Below, in pieces: positions 33,801 through 48,800 of a DNA stretch of 64,000 nt. The position numbers and the translations under genes were made by a program. The stretch covers positions 83,368,017-83,432,016 of the forward strand of contig NC_044030.1 of assembly GCF_900496995.4 (NCBI RefSeq). The letters are read 5' to 3'. The first letter of the stretch is position 1, and each line of letters begins with the position of its first letter. The notes beneath the pieces are model-generated. The model saw nothing but the letters and a program-made list of their open reading frames with translations. It searched no databases and had not been told where the DNA came from. The stretch comes from Aquila chrysaetos chrysaetos (taxonomy: Eukaryota > Chordata > Aves > Accipitriformes > Accipitridae).

Positions 33801-36800
33801 GTCGCTCGGCACACCGCTACCTCTGGGGAGACCAAGCCATCTTCCTAAAGGCAGTGCATGTTCCCTAGGTACCCCACGGTCCTGCGGTCCCAGCTCACTT
33901 CCCTCCCACAGGTACAGAGCAATAAAAAAGCACTGGGGATGTATGAAAACAGAGGTGCATTGACTGGTTGGTCTTCTCCCTCTTTCCTGCCCAGCCCTTT
34001 TCCAAGCAAGTTTAAACCCAAGTCTTTTGAAATCTGCTGTCTGGTATACCTCAATTTCATGTTCCTTTACACATTTCCATGAAAGATAACCTTTCATCCC
34101 AAGTGTAAGTATGCACTAGTTATCAGTTATGACCTTTGCAACACACCGAGGGGAAAACCTCCAAGTGATCCATCTGTGGAAGTGAAACTACTGCTTCCCA
34201 CGCCCCACCATCAGAGAGGTTTTTGGAGACCCCAGACCCCAAAAGGACACCAGCACTGAGACACCAACGCATGCCACACAAAACAGACAGCAAATTCCAT
34301 TTTAAAAGGAAAAAGTAAAATAGAGCCCTGAGGAGAGATAGCTTGGGAAGGGATTGGCATGGCTGGGGATGGGAAGTCCTTTTGCAAGCTTGCAGCAGAC
34401 CTGGGATAAAACCTGCATCTCTGTAGTCCCTTTCCATCCCTCGGTCACAGATCCCAGGCAGCTGCAAGACACAGGTCAGCAGCAAAGCAGCTGCACTATC
34501 CTCTCGCCACCAGCTCTGGACTTCCCCAGCAGGTGCTAGAAATCCTTGCTAGACCATTTTTCTATGAGACAGCCTGCTTTAGGCTGATCTAACCACTCGG
34601 AGGGGTTCCCTCACTACCACGTGGTCCGTGAGATACAAGGTGAAGGGCTCCTGGTGCATGGGGATGGCTTCACCCAGCCTGTGTCCCCAGCCTGCCACCA
34701 GCCTCTGCTCCAAAGCCATTTAAAGACTTTCAGAGTTTCAGAGTCTGCTGGGTGGTGTTGCAGCTATAGCACATATTGGCCTTGAGTCGCCGGGTGTGCG
34801 GAGGTGACCATGACTGTGACTGTTCAAGACGATGGCCACACCAAACGTGCAGGAAGGTAACGGGCAAAAATGTCACTACTTAATGCACTGACTGTCAATT
34901 TTAAAAGTTGGTAGAAGAAAAAAAAATAAAAATAACAAAAGAGTAGAAACCTTGAAGTAGTGGGACATTGAATCCAGAAGCCAAGCGTGAGACACGCAGG
35001 GCTGGCTGCGACACCTGCCAGAGGAATACAGAGAAGGCAAATCTGCACTGTCCCAGATCCCCACAGCAAGGGGACGGACATCCAGAGGACCACACTGCCA
35101 CGTGAAGGCGTTTTAGGGCATTTACCTCGCAAGCTTTGATGTGTTCTTTCTGCCATTCTTCCCGGATCTTCTCCAGTGTGGTAACGCTCTGCTGGTAACT
35201 CCTGTCTGCGAGAGAAATCACACTGTCATCTGATTAACATTCATTAAAAAAACCCTTCACTAGAAGGTAATATGTGAAGCCTGAAATGGCTGGGATGTCA
35301 GGGAGAAAGCAGCAGTAACGCTTGAGCTTGGCTATGGGTGGGCACGGCAAGGGGACACAGATTTGGGCAGCAAGATGGAGGGTTGTGCCATGGGAGCAGC
35401 CTTGGTGGGGCCATGCGGGCTTCTCCAGGGCAGGATCCCACCTCCGGTATCTTTGGCACGTGTTTTTGAGGACCTGTTCCTGACCCAAGAGCTGGAGCTC
35501 ACCTGAGAGCCATGCCACAGCTTCACAACCCCCTGCCCCAGGAAACGCTCCCCTCGCCCTCCAAACGCCGCCATTTCCACACTCACCGGAGTCCTCCAGA
35601 GCCGATTTTGTCTGAGCCAGCTTCAGGAACAGCTGCCAAAAATGGGAGAGAGAAGAACGGTAGAGGAGAGCCCTGGCGCATCAACGACGGCACTGCAGCC
35701 CAACCAGGGAACATCACCAGCCCTCCCGTCTCACCCCAAAGCTGGGAAAAGAGGCATGGGGCAGGAAAGCTGCGAGAAGAGACACCCCTTTCTCCCCCTG
35801 CCCCACGGCCACCCCTCTCTCCATACCTTCTCCTGCTGCTTCTGTGTCACCAGGTTTGCGTTGCGATGCACAGCCTGTTCCGCCTCGTCCTTATCCCTGC
35901 AGCGCTGCTCGTAGAGCCGCTTGGCCTAGGAGAGCCACCAAACAGGGCAGGAGCGTGTCAGCAAGCAACGAGACGCAAATACAGCTCACGCGGGAGGCTT
36001 TGGAGGAAAGCACAGACTACGAGTGAAGAGGCAGATGCAGGCTGCCAGCAGAGCAGGGGACAGCACGCAAAGTCTCGGGTACCCTACTGCTTGGGCAAAA
36101 CCGACCTCACAAGACAAGCTCCTCTTCATTCAAGATGAAAAGCTCATGGCAATCGAGTCCATGACGTCTAAATCACTCATATCCAACCCTGCAAGGCTAC
36201 CGTCAGCCACATCCCTCGCATACTTTTCAGTTTTGCTGAGCACGCCCTGCACACCACTCATGCAGACACAACATAGGGACTTGCAGCAGAGGAGGGAGAC
36301 CTTCGCGTTTATGTCTGCCCCAGCACCACGTGTGTGCATGTTAGCAGCGTTAACCCATACGGCAAGAAACAGCAGCACGTTTGCTTTACCTCCATGGTCT
36401 TCTTGTACTGCAAATTCCTATTTTTGTGAATCGCCTCCATTATCAGCTCTATCTGTGAAAACAACAGACCCAGAGTCAGCATGTCACTGACCATTGACAC
36501 TCCAGGATGAACTACATGGTTTAGGAAAGGAAGAGGCATGGACCAGATTGAGATGGGTTTAAGGACCTTCTTCTACCCAAAGCATATTCACAAAACCCAT
36601 CCGAGACATTCATCTTTCTATGCTTCTGTCTAAGCCTTCACTTGTGTATGCAAAGGAGCTCTACAAATGAAATCCTAGCAATACATACTACTCTATCGTC
36701 TCCATAGGGTCTGGCAAAATTGAGAAGCCCACTGCCCTCTGCTAGGTTCAAACCAGCCCCTGGTTCTAGCAGTTCTCCCTCATTTTCCAGACAAAAGAAT

Positions 36801-39800
36801 CTCAAGCCAAAAGAAGTTAAAAGGCTTACCAAATTTAGCAGACCGTATGGAGATCATACAGCACTATATTGGGGCCAGTTCTGTTTAATATCTTTATCAA
36901 TGACCTGGACGAGGGGATTGATGGGACCCTCAATAAGTTTGCAGATGACACCAGGTTGAGCGGGAGCATGGATCTGCTCGAGGGTAGGAAGGCTCTGCAG
37001 AGGGATCTGTTCAGGCTGGATTGATGGGCTGAGGCCAATTGTATGAAATTCAACAGCCAAGTGCCAGGTCCTGCACTTGGGTCACAACAACCCCATGCAG
37101 CGCTACAGGCTTGGGGCAGAGTGGCTGGAAAGCTGCCCAGTGGAAAAGGACCTGGGGGTGTTGGTCGACAGCCGGCTGAGTATGAGCCAGCAGTGTGCCC
37201 AGGTGGCCAAGAAGGCCAATGGCATCCTGGCTTGTGTCAGAAATGGTGTGGCCAGCAGGAGCAGGGCAGTGATCGTTCCCCTGTACTTGGCGCTGGTGAG
37301 GCCGCACCTCGAATCCTGTGTTCGGTTTTGGGTCCCTCACTACAAGACAGACCTTGAGGTGCTGGAGCGTGTCCAGAGAAGGGCAACGAAGCTGGTGAAG
37401 GGTCTGGAGCACAAGTCCTATGAGGAGCGGCTGAGGGAACTGGGGTTGTTCAGCCTGGAGAAAAGGAGGCTGAGGGGAGACCTCATTGCCCTCTACAACT
37501 ACCTGAAAGGAGGTTGGGGTTGGTCTCCTCTCCCAAATAACAAGCAATAGGACAATAGTAAATGGCCTCAAGTTGCGCCAGGGGAGGTTTAGATGGGATA
37601 TTAGGAAAGATTTCTTCACTTGGACCAGGGTGCCCAGGGAACTGGTGGAGTCACCATCCCTGGAGGTATCTAAAAGACGTGTAGATGTGGTGCTTAGGGA
37701 CGTGGTTTAGTGGTGGACTTGACAGTGGTAGGTTAACAGTTGGACTTGATGATCTTAAAGGTCTTTTCCAACTTAAATGAATCTATGATTCTCTCTATAT
37801 ATATGCTTTAAAAACATTCCCAGCTGAGGCTGGAATCCCTGGAGCTGAGCCCCTCCTATCGCTGACCCCAAAAGGCACCCAAAGGAGAAGACGCAGCAGT
37901 GAGAAGAAGGAAGTCGGAGGTTGCCGCACGGTTCACCGACACGGTTGCAACACGTAGGAAGGAGCTCAGGACTTCCCGGCAGCAGCAGGCACCAGGGGCA
38001 CAGAGGGGCCTGGGGCATGGTGGGACACGCCGCCCAGAGCAGCCCATCGCCAGGGCAGGATTGACACCCTGCGGTGAAGGAGCACGCTCCCGCAGCACCT
38101 GACCTTTTTCCGATGCAGTTTTTGCTTTTCCCTGAAGTCCTCCATTTTCTTTGCTTCCTCCCGAAGGATTTGCGCCAGCTGGATGTGACCTTGTCCCACA
38201 TTGTCTACTTCTGCAAAGAAAAAAATTTAAAAATATATATATATTGCTAAAAAGACTCTGTTGCTCAATCAACTGTTGTAGCTGACATCAAACAGACCCC
38301 AGATCATACATCCCCTTGCAGAAACATATAAAAGCAGCAGCACTTTTGAAGGAGCCTCCAAGCAGCGCTTGCCTATGTAAGGATCAGTCCTGCTGGGGCC
38401 TGCCCTTCAGTTTAAGAAAACTCATATCAAGAGAGGTTGTTCAAACAAGCACAGTCACATCTCCCCCTCATCCAGATGAATTCAGGCACATTTCAACACA
38501 TCGCAGCCTGAAGGAGCTGTCTGAAGGAAGCATTGCCCCGGGCTAGCACGCAACCAACTTGAGGCACAGAAAAATTAACGCTAAAAAAAATCTCAGGCTC
38601 ATCTTGCTGAAGGTGAGCGGCCACACCGTGAACCACGGCACCAGCAAGCTCATCTAGGGAGCTAAGCCAAACTGTAGCTCACGATTCAACCCCCAGAGCT
38701 GTTTCAAACCCACAGCTATTAATAGTCAGGTGCTGCGAGGGCAGAACCTCGTTAGGGAGGTCCGCCAAGGGACGGGGCAGCAGACGAACGTGGCTGGGGC
38801 AGAGGGTGGACTCAGCACAGGGTAGCAGAGTGTTAGGCCTCCAGGTACGGGCGGTGGCTGCCTGTACCCCGGCGGGCTGTGACATATGGCAATGAAGGGA
38901 CAATGTAAGGTGGCCAAAGCGTCATCTTTTAGATGCTCCGATCAGAATCATAGAATCGTTTGGGTTGGAAAAGACCTTTAAGGTCATCAAGTCCAACTGC
39001 TAACCTAGCACTGCCAAGTCCACCACTAAACCACGTCCCTAAGCACCACATCTACACGTCTTTTAGATACCTCCAGGGATGGTGACTCCACCAGTTCCCC
39101 AGGCAGCCTGTTCCAATGCTTGACAACCCTTTCGGTGAAGAAATCTTTCCTAATATCCCATCTAAACCTCCCCTGGCACAACTTGAGGCCATTTACTATT
39201 GTCCTATTGCTTGTTATTTGGGAGAAGAGACCAACCCCAACCTCCTTTCAGGTAGTTGTAGAGGGCAATGAGGTCTCCCCTCAGCCTCCTTTTCTCCGGG
39301 CTGAACAACCCCAGTTCCCTCAGCCGCTCCTCATAGGACTTGTGCTCCAGACCCTTCACCAGCTTCGTTGCCCTTCTCTGGACACGCTCCAGCACCTCAA
39401 GGTCTTTCTTGTAGTGAGGGACCCAAAACTGAACACGGTATTCAAGGTGCGAATTACTGCGTATGTGTGTGAAGAGGGCAAGGCGAGCCAGTCCAACAAA
39501 CTCCAGATGAGCTTCCCATGCATAGTTTCTGATGTGCAACGCAAGCACGACCTCTGAGCTGCAGCCCGCCCCGAAAGCCCAAGAGATCCCCAAAAGGACA
39601 CCCTGTGGGTCCACTCTCCCACCCGTGCCCTGGAGCACTTCATCCCAAACCCCATGTGCTGGGATGAGCTGTACCAGGAGGACAGCCTATGCCTGACAGC
39701 AGCATCGCACAGGTTTAGAGAGAGGTTCCTCTGCTATTTTCTTCCCAAGCAGTTGCCTGCAGGCTTCGGTGTTGCCAAGTGTCCTGACAAACACGAAGAA

Positions 39801-42800
39801 TTACTTACGTTGCTTGAAAACATCCAGGGATCTCTTCAGCGTGCTGAAAAACACAGGCAGAGCTTTAAAACGAGTGGAAAAGCACCGCCAGGCACAGGCA
39901 TCAGCAGATGTTGTTCCCAAACTTCCCAAATCAGGTAGCAAGTCCCTCACTTAATGTCAGCCAAAGCAGCTCGAAGCAGGTTTATTTACCCTCTTTACAC
40001 CTCCAGCTTTTTCCCTCTCAGCAAGTATAACACAGCTCGCTTGGTCTGAGATCTACTTTACATCTTCCTGAACATTGGATGCTATTAAAAATTCTGAGTT
40101 TCATAACACATATTTCATGCAACCTCCTAAAAGTAGCATTTCAGACATATGAACACCTTCTACATGGTGCATTGGCCAGTGGCTGGAAACGTAGGGAACT
40201 TTTCTCCCTATTAGCATTGTACAATAAAGATTTCAGAAACATTTGACGTGACACCTCAGTATAAAACTGTAAATAATTGATCAGAGAATATCAGACCAGG
40301 CATGCATAAAATACAGAAGCAAAGCAGGAAGCAGATGGTGCCAAGGGTTACTGGGGAAATGGAGACCCACTCACAGAGCCAACCGCAGCAGCCACAGCAA
40401 CGCTGCAGGGTGGTAACATGCTGGGCTTTGAAGATTTGCTTGGTTTGAGTCAAGGAAGTACCTGTACTTCCCTCTGGCCAGAAAAACAAGGTCTCATGAT
40501 CCTCGGCCCTCTGCTGAACCACCAGCCCACATCTCGCCTGAGCATCTGTGATGGTTAGTCTATAGCTGGTGGGAACTTGGTGGAGTCCAACTCATTTTTT
40601 GGCGAAGGCCAACCCAACTATGCACCGTTCATTCACAAGACCAATTTCAGATCATCTTCTTGTAGCATCCCAATCACAGTTCAACACTGTTCTATCTCTC
40701 ACAGCCTCCTTCCTTCTCCTCCTCCCTCATTGCTCCGGGTAAGGACACCCATAAAAGCAAAACGCACACAGGACTGTGAACTTACTTCAGCTCCGTCTGC
40801 CCGCAGGGCTTCTTCTTCGACAAGTTAATGAGCTCTTTGCCATATTTTTCTTCTATAATTGCCCTGTTGAGGAAAGAGAGAAATGAGAGGCAGTTCTTAT
40901 TTCAGAAACTGATATGTGTTTGCAGCAGAGGCCAAAACCTTCTCTTAACACCCTCCCTACCTTCTGACCTGTTGTAAACCAACTGCGGACGGTTGGCTGA
41001 AGGCAGACTGTTGTTTGCAGTTACCCAACAGCCTTTCTAGTGAAAACGCTTTGTTTTGTTGTGTCTGTGGTCCCGATGCGTTGCTCTCCCCATCTCCCCA
41101 TGGCCAATGGGTGCAAGGACCACATCTGCAGGAGATGGAGGACTAAGCAGCCAGTGCGGCTGGTGGCTAGATGCAGCCAGGTGAGTCACCCGAGTAGTTT
41201 TTAGCTCAGTTTCCGATGGGAACAAGGCTCGTGCGATCACACACTTTCAGTCCATCCACACAAAGTACTTTTGAAGGTGATTTGGCTGATTTAAACCAAA
41301 TGGGACAGAAGGGAGTCGGCACCTCAAAGACCACTCTGCCACCATACACGCACCCCAAAGCTCAGCTGGGCTATTTCAGCTTTTCAGGACTTTTTAAAAT
41401 GAGGCAATAGGAACTCTTTCCTGCCCACATCTGGTCCTTAGCGAAAACACCTGAAGAAGAGGCCACATCTTGTAAGGTAACGTAAATAACACCTTTGAGG
41501 GATCGTATTGTCCTTCCCTCTTGGAAGAAAGAGGGAGGGGGGAAAGAAAGCTTATGTGTTGCAGTCTAAGAACAACCAGCGCTCTGCAGTTGCTTTGAAC
41601 TCTGTACAGACAACCAGGGCTGGACTTGCTTGGTCAAATGTAGGTATCTCCATCTGGGCAAGCCACCCTAGCTGTCTGCAGTCAGTGGAGAGAAACAAGT
41701 ACTGCTAGAGGCTTGGATTAGAAGGTCTACTGGGTGAAATAACTTCCTAAAATGCCTGTATCTCTAACACAGATGCAGATGCCTATGTTGTTGATTTCTA
41801 GAGTGTGGCAGTTGGGTTCACCCAACTTAACTCTTTAAAAACTTCAAAAGGTTGTAGGGAAATGGAAAAAATAAAGATTATGAATTAATTTTTTTCCTCT
41901 GTCTAACAATATTCCCATGAACTTCCTTCTGAGACAAAGCATCAAATCCAACAGGCATGTTCTCCATAGCTGGGACCACGTAACAGCTGTGCTGTACATG
42001 GAGAACCGGGCCGTGTTCGGAGAGGGGTACCAGTAGCAAGTCCAGGTCCAGGCTCTAATCTCCTCCTGGCTAGACACATCGGTGGGAACCTACACCTCCT
42101 TCAACAGCAAAGAGGAACAGGGCACAGGGTGTGGAGGAGGCTTTTTGTACTCTATCCGTTGTCAATGACAAACGGGACACGGTTCTCAGGGTTCAGCGGA
42201 TGGTTCCTCGGTGAGCTGGAAAACCGAAATTTTCCCGGAATGTGGGATTACAGCCTAGACAGATGTAGGTGTCTTACACACTTCTAACTGCAGGTTCTCC
42301 CCCTCTTCCTCCCCATTACATTTGTTCCAGGCTGGTTTGTACCAAGTCTTGTATTCAGAGGTTTGTTTTCTCCAGTTCTCAATACCAAAATGACATTAAT
42401 TCAGGGTTGTTCTGCAGTGCTATTCATATTTAGCCATTGATAACCAGGTGAACCAGAAAGTCAAAATACATGGCCAGACCATCTCAGTTGTGCCTTTTTA
42501 GCTACAGAACCTATACTTAGGTCATATCCTCCGATGAAGAAACGCGCTATCTAATGCTACTACTTCTTTTTAACATAAAATCTGTGGGCTGTCCATAATG
42601 TACAAAGATAAATTCAGTACAAAGCTGTGCCTCTCCTATGCCAAGGTCTTCACCTGATCTTCTGCAAGCTGAACTTCATGGGAGAGCGTGTGGCCTGGGC
42701 AGGCCACCAACAGCTGCAAACACATCAGTACAGATGTCTGGCAACATGTAAGACTGAATTATTAAACTGCTCCTGATTGCTCTTTCTTTTTACCAGACAG

Positions 42801-45800
42801 TTCAAAATGTGAGCATCAAGCTCTGGGCACCATCACTGCCTCGCAGCTGAGGATTCCTGGGCATGGACTCCATACCACAGCACCAGCTGTGCAAGGAAGG
42901 GAAGGTATAAGGAAACAAGTTCCTCATCAGTCAAAAATCAAAGGTGTTTTAACATAGTGGACAGCTAAACGTGACACAAACCAAACTGGGAATACAAGGA
43001 GCAGAAATACTGCCACCGCCTCACTTCCCAGGTTCAACCCAACCCGTTTTCAGAGGCAGCTCCATACCTTTCCTTCAGAAAGTCTTCAAACTCCTTGCAG
43101 TTCTTCCTGCCGTCATTCAGATGTTGAATGATGCTGTCGTAGCCAACTGTGCTCGTCAGATCTGTACTCTGAAAACAGAAGAACAGCAGTCATATCCTCG
43201 TCAGTGCAGTCATTTGCACAAGCGATGGCTCAGCTGGAAGCAAGTGGGCAAGTATCTCTTTATGAAATAAGATTTTTTTTTCTTTTAGGGGTGGGAGAGG
43301 CTCCAGAATGAGAACAACGGTGGCAATCTGGGACAAGACACTTTCATAAATTTCAGAAAACAGAAGAGCTCAGTCTTACCACATCCTATTTGCTCCCCCC
43401 TGACCTAAGCACAGCTGGCCCCACAGCACATGGCATCTCCTCCTAGTAGCTTAGCTGTCAGCTCTAACTTAATGAAATCAAACACCATAAACCCTCCAAG
43501 TCTCTAGATATAGCCCGTCTTACTACTGTTCCTCCCGGTTTCTGCAGACATGGAGATGGATCTTGGTTAGGGTTGACTTACACCATTCTGGGCATCACCC
43601 TCACATCTGGTTGTAGGAGCCTACATCTGGGCTGGAGGTAAATTTATCAGACCTTTCTGCACAGGATCGCTGAGCTGTGGGCTTTTCTCGCTGCCCTCAC
43701 AGTTAAGGTATGGATGCACCCAACGACTGCTGCTGCAACAGCCTTCTCTTTGGCCTTGCAAAAAGCAACACTGTCCCACACATCAATTCAAAGCACCACT
43801 GTAAAGATCATTTCCCGAAGTACCAGGTCGTCCCCCACCATTGCTGTATGCCCTTCAACACATCACACAGGGCTAGCTTCTTCACTCCCCACAAAACATC
43901 GCAGCCGTGGAGAGGTCCTGCCTCCACCACCCACGGGGCCAAGTCCCATCTTCCAACCCAGGGCTCTCAGCCCCACAGTGCCACTCACACTTCCCATAGA
44001 ATTCTGAAGGATCAGTGCTTTCCTTCAAATTACTTCTTAATAACATATATCGTACTGATGCTTTTTAAAAAACAAAAAAAAGAAAGATACATGCAGCAAT
44101 GATGTAGGTGGGCCAGGATGAAGGTTGACTAACTCTCCCCCATTCTTTCCTCATACCCATGCCTGGAAACACCTTACGACAAAAAATGGGGTTTTGCCCT
44201 ATGACTGTTGAAGATTTACCACCTTGGAGACCACTTAGGAGCAGGGCTGCTGAACTCTCCTGACCATGAGCTCTCCTTCTCTGGAAGAAGCCTGAAGCAG
44301 ATGGAGGCAGCTGAGCAGAAGGTGCTACTTGTCATCTTCTGCAAAGAGGACAAGTCGGTGTTGTACAGAACAGCACATATGGGAGCAAAAAATACAGGGA
44401 AAGAGGCTGCAGAAAGGAAGCAATGGTAGGAGCAGTTACAAAACTCAGGGAAAGGAAGGAAAAGCCACAAAGAGTTGTTAAGAAGCTTGAAGAGGAATAA
44501 CGGCAGAACGGAGAGATTCAGGAATTGGTTGGAAGCCAGGGTGAGAGTATGCCGAGAACTGGCGTGAGAGTGTGGGCAGCAGAAGGGTAGATTTCTTGGG
44601 AGTTCGTACCTGGTGCAAGAAATGAGGAGGAACAGGGCTGCTATTAGTGATAAATGAAGGGTTTAATTATGTGGATTTCCCTAAGGAGTCAAGGACTTGA
44701 ATGTCAGTGGCCAGAAAGCAAGAAGTAAAGCAGAGATCTGGTGGAGTGGGACCTGCAGGAAATCCCCGGTTATCCCAGATCAGCTTTGCTCCATCCGTGG
44801 CACGCACGGGAAGAGAGAACCGTGGAGCAGGACCTAAGCAGAAACCAAAACAGCTTCTGTTTCTTTACAAAGGACAAACGTTTCTCCAAAATGGGCTTAT
44901 TACCAATAAACCCACAACCAGTTCTCAGTTTGTGTCGCGTCTTTGCTAAGCGGGTCTGTGAAAAAGGAAACACGCTTGCACTGAAGTCAGTCTTCGTGGC
45001 AGTTGCAAAACACAAGAACATCCTAACTTGACTTCCTATCCCCGGTTTCAAAGGAAATTAAATGGAAGCAGAGAACAACTCTCGGTCGCTGCAAGCCCGG
45101 GCAGGACGGAGTGATCAGACCCACATCGCTGCGTGTCAGGGGGCACCCGAAGGCTCCTGCACCCCACTCTGCTGCCTGGGACACTCGGGCTCGCCACGCC
45201 AGGCAGAAAAATTGGGAGCATCCATCAAAAATGTGCACTAAGCTCTTTATTTTATCACTCTTCCTCCTCCAGTAGAAGGATTTAATTCCAGCATGTCTAT
45301 ATATCCTAAGCACCCAAGGCTGGACCAGACCTCACAGTGCAAGGTGTTATACGAAACATGAGAGCTAACAGAGACGGTGGAGATTTCCAAAAGAGCTGCT
45401 TCCAGGCAGGAGGAGCTCCTGGCCCAGAAGGAGCCGGGCAGGGTCGTATGCTGTGAAACCAGCCTTCGCAGCACCCTTCTGGGCAGATGTTGGCACGGAA
45501 AGAATAAAAAGGACCAGCACGAGTGCCCGTGGGATGTCCCAAAGGCAGGAAGCAATGAAAAGAGGAAAGGCAACACGGCAAGCACGGAGCCATGGGCGCA
45601 GAGGACAAGATGTAAAGACATAATAAACTAAGCCAAAGACAGGTCTGGAGGATGGGGAGTTGCGCCAAGCCCTCCCCAACCAGAAGGATGTGGGAGGACG
45701 AGCATCTCTCCTCCCAACCTGCAGCATGTGGCTGTCCTGGTCCTCCCCACTGGGCAGAGCTCTGAGCCCATGTGCTATTTAGAGGACAGCCCATGGAAAC

Positions 45801-48800
45801 TACAAACAGATGACTTCAAGGTGACAAAGCAGCAGCTGATGTTTCCCAAGCCCGTGGGCTAAGCAGGACGTGCCCCCCCCCTTCCCAATCTACTGCCTGG
45901 GATTGCACCATTCTCCCGATCGACTCGATGAGGAGAAGGAATTTGTGTGTTGCTTGTGATATTTTGGGGTTTGTTTGCACTTTTAGCCAAAAGAGAGGCT
46001 AAAATGCTCTGGTGGGGATCTGAAGTGACCTTGTGTGAGTCACAGCTAAAAGGCAAGCTGCTGAGCTTGACATTTCCATCTTCTACCCCACTTTACATGG
46101 AAAACCCCCTCCAGACACACACTTTACGAAGCCCATGACATGGGAAAATCATAGATTTGTTTAGGTCGGAAAAGACCTTTAAGATCATCCAGTCCAACCG
46201 TTAGCCTAGCACTGACAAGTCCACCACTAAACCACATCCCTAAGCACCATATCTACACGTCTTTTAAATACCTCCAGGGATGGTGACACCACCACTTCCC
46301 TGGGCAGCCTGTTCCAATGCTAGACAACCCTTTTGGTGAAGACATTTTTCAAATGCAGACATTTTTCTGGGGTGCTCCAGACCCTTCACCAGCTTCGTTT
46401 CCCTTCTCTGGACATGCTCCAGCACCTCAAGGTCTGTCTTGTAGTGAGGGGTCCAAAACTGAATACAGAATTTGAGGCGCAGCCTCACCAGTGCTGAGTA
46501 CAGTGGAACGATCACTGCCCTGCTCCTGCTGGCCACACCATTTCTGACACAAGCCAGGATGCCGTTGGCCTTCTTGGCCACCTGGGCACACTGCTGGCTC
46601 ATACTCAGCTGGCTGTCGACCAATGCCCCCAGGTCCTTTTCCACCAGGCAGCTTTCCAGCCACTCTGCCCCAAGCCTGTAGCGCTGCATGGGGTTGTTGT
46701 CACCCAAGTTCAGGACCTGGCACTTGGCCTTGTTGATCTTCATACAATTGGCCTCGGCCCATCGATCCAGCCTGAACAGATCCCTCTGTAGAGCCTTCCT
46801 ACCCTCGGGCAACCTGTCCCAACCTTCCCAAAAATGAAAGGTTTAGGGCACTGCACTGCTCATGGACCATCACTTGAAAGATCTTTATTTATGCAGAGCT
46901 CTTAGTATCTCTCCTCAGCCTTCTCTGCTTAGGGAAACACAGCAGAAGCTGGATGACTATTTTTGTGGTCAGAAACACCATGCAGTAATAAGTAGCTGTG
47001 TATTCTTGCTTGCATTCAGTACAGCCTCAGAATCACTCAAGGTCCTGCAGATGTTGCTGAGACCAAGAAAAACATCTGCGCTGGTGCCTGCAGGGAGCAG
47101 GGTGAGGAGAGCAGGAGATGCTGCAAGAGGCTGCCGTTCCTCCCCATCCCACAACCAGGTGGGTACAACAGGACAGACAAAACTCACCGCAGGGAGGAAA
47201 AGGACTCGCTGCGAACTCACCTCACCCACCTGAGAACGGCATCCTGCGAAAAGCAGCTTTTCGATTAATAACTTGCCATTTGAAGCTTCCTTCCCCTACG
47301 CCAACACGCCTACCCTGCTCATCCCAGAGACGCAGAAAGCAACGGACCATCCCACCTCGATGCAATTCCTTCTTCCCACAAACCCCACCTTGTTCCTTTC
47401 GAACGACGACCCGAGGATTTCATAACGCTGCCGATGAACTCCACCAACCCAGTCCCCGTTTAGAGAAGAGCCAGGAGGGCTAAGGGGAAGTGAAATGCAT
47501 TACATCGTGAGTCAGCAGCCAGGGAATGAACCCAGGAGCCCAGGGCTGGCAGCTCCCTGCCCCATCCCCTGACAGCGGGGACGCAGAAAAAAGGAGTTTA
47601 TCCCCGGCCAGCCACACGAGGCTAGAAAAAAAAAAAATCATGGCAATGAAGAAGAAATACAGCCAGTCGCGGCACTGACAAAATATCACCCGTAACCCAC
47701 GGTAGAGGGGCCAGCGGGGAGGAATCAACGGTTCCTTTGCAAACATCGGTCGTGTTCGTTTGCTCTGCAGCCAGGGGCAAAGCATTTCTTTCCCCCCACG
47801 CTTTGTTTGTGCCATTGCAAAAAGAGATGCAATAGCTCTTTCCTATGCGCTGGGGGGTAAATCGGTGTTTTCAGATACTTTGCCGCATGCTTTGTTAGAA
47901 AATTAAATATGCCAGTGCAGCTTTTGCTGCAGATGACTCGCCTGAGCCGTGGATTGTTTTAGCAGCATTGCTTTTGCTTGGTGTGACAAAGAAGTATTTG
48001 AGAGAGCCTAAGAGATTTAGATACCTAAGTCTGATTTTCAAAAATTGCTTAACCGGAGCAACCTCAGTGAGAGTCAGCAGGTCTCAGTCTTCAGCATTAT
48101 TTGCTTATTTTTTTCATGTTTTGCCAAATGCTTCTTTTTAATGCACCCTGCGATACGCTGCAGAGAGCAGAGCATTGGTTTTGTCTCGTTACAAGCAAAA
48201 TGACCAAAAATCCACTCTCTGAGTTGCAAGCTGTTAGCCAATAGATCACACTTAAAGCGTAGCATTATCATCACTTCTATTTTTCCCACATAGTTTTACA
48301 GAACCAAAGTGCTCTGATGAGACCCAAACCTTTGCTGTTGGGTTACCCGAAATACTCTGCAAGAACAGGCTTGGGGAGAACCAGGCGCGTACCAAGAAAA
48401 CGATTAAAGTGAAAGAAGAGACCTCGTATAGTGAAAGAAGAACAGCAGGTTGCAAAAAATGAAAAGAAAACCCCACACTTGCTCAACTCACGGCAATTGC
48501 TACAGGCAGGGCAAGAGGAAACAAACATGATCTTTGGTGTATTTTAATTTTTGCACAGCTCTTTTGCAGGCTGCTGCAGCCTGCGGGAGGGAACGTCACA
48601 TGAGCATTCGGAGCAATGCACGTGCAGCTCCAGGCATCTCCGGACTTTGGCCTCTGCGTGAGCAGGAGCTGTGGTAGGATGCAGAAGAGCAAACCCCTTT
48701 ATTTAAGGAAATTTATCATCTTGTTCTAAGACCTAAGAGCATGAGCAAACTCCAACGCCGAGGGCAAGGTCGCAGCGTGCTTTCTCGACGCAGTGCATCG

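Noticed and set aside
35512-36138. 208-codon plus-strand open frame
   Set aside because: It overlaps PSTPIP2 exons 7 and 8 in antisense and reflects their GC-rich coding composition.
37050-37619. 189-codon minus-strand open frame
   Set aside because: It is the antisense of the CR1 ORF2 region. The same shadow occurs at 14629-15153.
45306-45794. 162-codon minus-strand open frame with hydrophobic stretches
   Set aside because: It lies inside PSTPIP2 intron 1, has no family resemblance, and overlaps several other open frames of similar length, as expected in GC-rich DNA.
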